Below, piece after piece: positions 30,896-32,988 of a DNA stretch of 32,988 nucleotides (its first letter is position 1; every line of letters begins with the position of its first letter). The translations under genes and the position numbers were made by a program. Source of the stretch: an uncultured bacterium. GTDB lineage: Bacteria; Bacillota; Clostridia; Lachnospirales; Lachnospiraceae. Location: assembly GCA_905215775.1 (NCBI GenBank), contig CAJMRM010000031.1:1-32988 (forward strand), given 5' to 3'. Below the pieces are notes generated by a model. The model was given only the letters and a program-made list of their open reading frames with translations, was not told the DNA's origin and did not search any database.

Positions 30896-32407
30896 GTGGA
30901 AAAGAATATTCCGGCGCTGCTGGAGGAGGCCGCAGCCCGCTTTCCCCATCGGACTGCCTATGAGGATGAAGCCTGCTCCATGACGTTTCAGGAGGTCCGC
31001 CGCCTGGCGGCCTCCATCGGGACCGGCATCGCCGCTCTAAACTGTCCGGGCCGTCCCGTGGCCGTTTTCATGGAAAAAGGCGCTCTGATGACTGCGGCTC
31101 TTCTGGGTACTGTCTGCGGAGGCTGCTGTTACTGTCCCGTGGATGTGGCCATGCCAAAGGCGCGGATGGACCGGATCCTTTCTGTTCTGGAGCCTGCGGC
31201 AGTCCTGGCCTCCAAAGCCCTGGAGGCAAAGGCCCGGGAGATCTGCGGAGATTGTCCCGTTCTTCTTGTGGAGGATCTGGCCGCAGGTCCGGCCAATGAG
31301 GCCCTTTTGGCCTCCCTGCGGGCCCGTATCGAGCCGTCGGACCCTCTTTCCATCCTTTTTACCAGCGGCTCCACCGGCGTCCCCAAGGGCGTTGTGGGCA
31401 CCCACCGAATGGTCCTCAATAATCTGGAATGGCTGGCGTCCCGGTTCAGCCTGGGCCCGGACGACGTACTGGGAAACCAGGCGCCGCTTCATTTTGTGGT
31501 GGCAGATCACGACCTTTACTGTCCCCTGAAGTTCGGCTGCCGCTCCTTTTTCATCCCTCCGGTATATTTTTCGTTTCCGGCACGGCTGATCCCTCTTTTA
31601 AACCGGCACCGCGTAACGACGGTATTCTGGGTCCCCTTTGCCCTGGGGACCGTCGCCAGTCTTTGCGCCCTGGACGAGATCCTGCCGGAATATCTCCGGT
31701 ACGTCTTTTTTGTGGGAGAGGTGATGCCGGTGCGCCAGCTGGATTACTGGAGAAGCCATGTGCCGTCGGCCCGCTATATTAACCTTTATGGCTCCACAGA
31801 AATGTACATGTGCTGCTATTATGAGGTAGGCCAGGGGGATACGGAAGCCGGAGCCCTCCCGATCGGGAGACCCTGCGGAGGGATCGAAGCCCTGGTGCTG
31901 GATGAGGAGGACCGGGAGCTTCTCCCCGGGGACGGGGGGACGGGAGAGCTCTGCATCCGGGGACAGACTGTGGGCCCGGGCTACTACCGGGACCCGGAGC
32001 AGACCGCCCGGAAGTATGTACGGAATCCTCTGGCTGCAGGCAGCCGTGAGGTGATCTACCGGACCGGGGATCTGGTCCGGTACGGGAAAGACGGACTCCT
32101 GGAATACTGCGGCCGTATGGATCACCAGATCAAGCATCTTGGCTACCGAATCGAGCTGGGAGAGATCGAAGCCGCCGCCGGAAGGCTTCCTGGAGTATCC
32201 GGCTGTGCCTGTGTCTATGACCATAAAAAACAGAGGATCCTGCTTTTTTATGACGGCAGGGAAACAGACCGGAAAGCCCTATCCTCCGGTCTGGCGCAGC
32301 AGCTTCCCAGGTATATGCTTCCAAGCCGGTATGTATATCTGGAGCAGCTTCCCCGAACGGCCAGCGGAAAGATCGACCGAAAATATCTTCAGGAACAATA
32401 TTCGTGA
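30896..32407 (+). CDS. Adenylation-domain ligase, DltA-like
   Basis: A 503-aa acyl- or amino-acid-activating enzyme of the ANL superfamily. It shows the phosphate loop TSGSTGVPKGVVGTHR (about residues 157-172), YGSTEMYM, the YRTGDLVRYG hinge region, and the C-terminal SGKIDRKYL with catalytic Lys492. Length and layout fit DltA, which charges DltC with D-alanine. The starting codon is GTG (30896) with GGGGGA upstream. It would use ATP to load its substrate on the carrier protein at 27420-27650. The binding pocket was not aligned, so D-alanine is only the default guess. Unlike the usual dltABCD order, it is the last gene. Confidence 0.9.
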   Translation: MEKNIPALLEEAAARFPHRTAYEDEACSMTFQEVRRLAASIGTGIAALNCPGRPVAVFMEKGALMTAALLGTVCGGCCYCPVDVAMPKARMDRILSVLEPAAVLASKALEAKAREICGDCPVLLVEDLAAGPANEALLASLRARIEPSDPLSILFTSGSTGVPKGVVGTHRMVLNNLEWLASRFSLGPDDVLGNQAPLHFVVADHDLYCPLKFGCRSFFIPPVYFSFPARLIPLLNRHRVTTVFWVPFALGTVASLCALDEILPEYLRYVFFVGEVMPVRQLDYWRSHVPSARYINLYGSTEMYMCCYYEVGQGDTEAGALPIGRPCGGIEALVLDEEDRELLPGDGGTGELCIRGQTVGPGYYRDPEQTARKYVRNPLAAGSREVIYRTGDLVRYGKDGLLEYCGRMDHQIKHLGYRIELGEIEAAAGRLPGVSGCACVYDHKKQRILLFYDGRETDRKALSSGLAQQLPRYMLPSRYVYLEQLPRTASGKIDRKYLQEQYS

Positions 32408-32433
32408 AAACATGAAAAAATCATAAAATCTTG

Positions 32434-32462
32434 TTGACAAATTGTACCTGTATGGGTATAAT
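32434..32462 (+). promoter_or_regulatory. Perfect consensus sigma-A promoter of the YceD gene
   Basis: TTGACA (32434-32439) and TATAAT (32457-32462) are both exact consensus, 17 bases apart, and lie 27 bases before the start codon. No terminator was found between the ligase stop (32407) and this promoter. Confidence 0.9.
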
Positions 32463-32489
32463 AACTTAGTGCGTATTAGGAGAGACAAT

Positions 32490-32988
32490 ATGCTGATTAA
32501 TTTATCTGAAGTTTTTACTCTGGAAGGTAAGGAGAGGACCTGGACGGTTCCTCTGGAAATTAGCTCCTATGAGGGAGCCGACGGGAAATATCCGGTGGCG
32601 TCTTCTGAGCCTGTGACCGTTACGGTAAAGAATCTTGGAGACAGGAAGCTGGCCTTAACGGGCGGGACGAAGGTTACGCTGACGATCCCCTGTGCCAGAT
32701 GCCTGGAGCCGGTGGCATACACCTGTGAAATAAGCTTTGACCAGGAGCTGGATATGCGTTCTTCCGATGACGACCGGGTAAAGGATTTGGATGAACAATC
32801 GTACCTTTCCGGTTATAATCTGGATGCAGACCGGCTGGTATGTAATGAACTCTCACTGACCCTGCCTATGAAGGTCCTGTGCAAAGAAGATTGCAAAGGG
32901 ATTTGTAATAGATGTGGAGCAAATCTCAATTATGGGACTTGCGGCTGCGATACCAGGTCACTTGATCCACGGATGGCAGTTATCCAGG
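32490..32988 (+). CDS. YceD/DUF177 family protein (partial, runs off the window)
   Basis: From ATG 32490, after AGGAGAG, an open frame runs to the window end (166 codons). It starts MLINLSEVFTLEGKERTW and contains the Cys motifs IPCARCLEPV and CKEDCKGICNRCGANLN. These Cys pairs and the LPMKVLCKEDCKGIC block are typical of the YceD/DUF177 family, which in bacteria usually precedes rpmF and is linked to 23S rRNA or ribosome assembly. The expected rpmF would lie just outside the window. Confidence 0.92.
   Translation, partial: MLINLSEVFTLEGKERTWTVPLEISSYEGADGKYPVASSEPVTVTVKNLGDRKLALTGGTKVTLTIPCARCLEPVAYTCEISFDQELDMRSSDDDRVKDLDEQSYLSGYNLDADRLVCNELSLTLPMKVLCKEDCKGICNRCGANLNYGTCGCDTRSLDPRMAVIQ

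Overview
The window reads as a chromosomal segment of a moderately GC-rich, anaerobic Gram-positive Firmicute, most likely a Lachnospiraceae or other Clostridium cluster XIVa member. This is inferred from strong AGGAGG-type ribosome binding sites, sigma-A promoters, lipoprotein and wall-binding-repeat proteins, an EFR1-type ferredoxin, a DarA-like c-di-AMP receptor, separate IMP cyclohydrolase and AICAR formyltransferase genes, and a Pta/AckA acetate pathway. No phage, transposon, integrase or CRISPR array was seen.

Layout. 1-57: last codons of an unidentified gene. 131-1784 (minus): terminator, upp and a DUF4163/DUF3298-like lipoprotein gene. 1988-4770 (plus): flavodoxin-ferredoxin protein, PurO-like IMP cyclohydrolase and stand-alone AICAR transformylase, followed by a decayed wall-binding-repeat fragment and a terminator. 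5096-5178: tRNA-Leu(CAA) with its own terminator. 5292-11921: a divergent TetR / MMPL-transporter locus, whose second plus-strand gene encodes a large secreted, membrane-anchored GLUG-repeat and coiled-coil protein. 11997-18240: housekeeping operon of a zf-HC2 membrane protein, polA, coaE, a YycJ-like metallo-hydrolase, a histidine phosphatase and a methyltransferase. It converges on a TmcAL-like gene (18243-19451, minus).

19612-23189: a cyclic-di-GMP block with a Cache-type membrane sensor, a PAS-GGDEF protein probably split from the sensor by one base, and a PAS-degenerate GGDEF-EAL protein. It is followed by a c-di-AMP receptor (23291-23623) under its own promoter. 23818-26046: pta-ackA. 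26172-32407: a probable envelope acyl-transfer locus with a secreted wall-binding transglutaminase-like protein, an acyl carrier protein, a DltB-like MBOAT, an SGNH-like membrane protein with Cys at the expected nucleophile position, a small secreted protein and a DltA-like adenylating enzyme. 32490 to the end: the start of a YceD/DUF177 gene behind a perfect sigma-A promoter.

The two most interesting regions are the dlt-like cluster, which keeps the logic of teichoic-acid D-alanylation (activate, carry, cross membrane, transfer) with a different terminal transferase and two extra secreted proteins, and the TetR/MMPL/coiled-coil surface-protein operon. A promoter placed across a terminator hairpin upstream of the polA operon and the apparent +1 frame split in the diguanylate cyclase gene are smaller points worth checking. 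All functional calls come from reading motifs; no database search was run.
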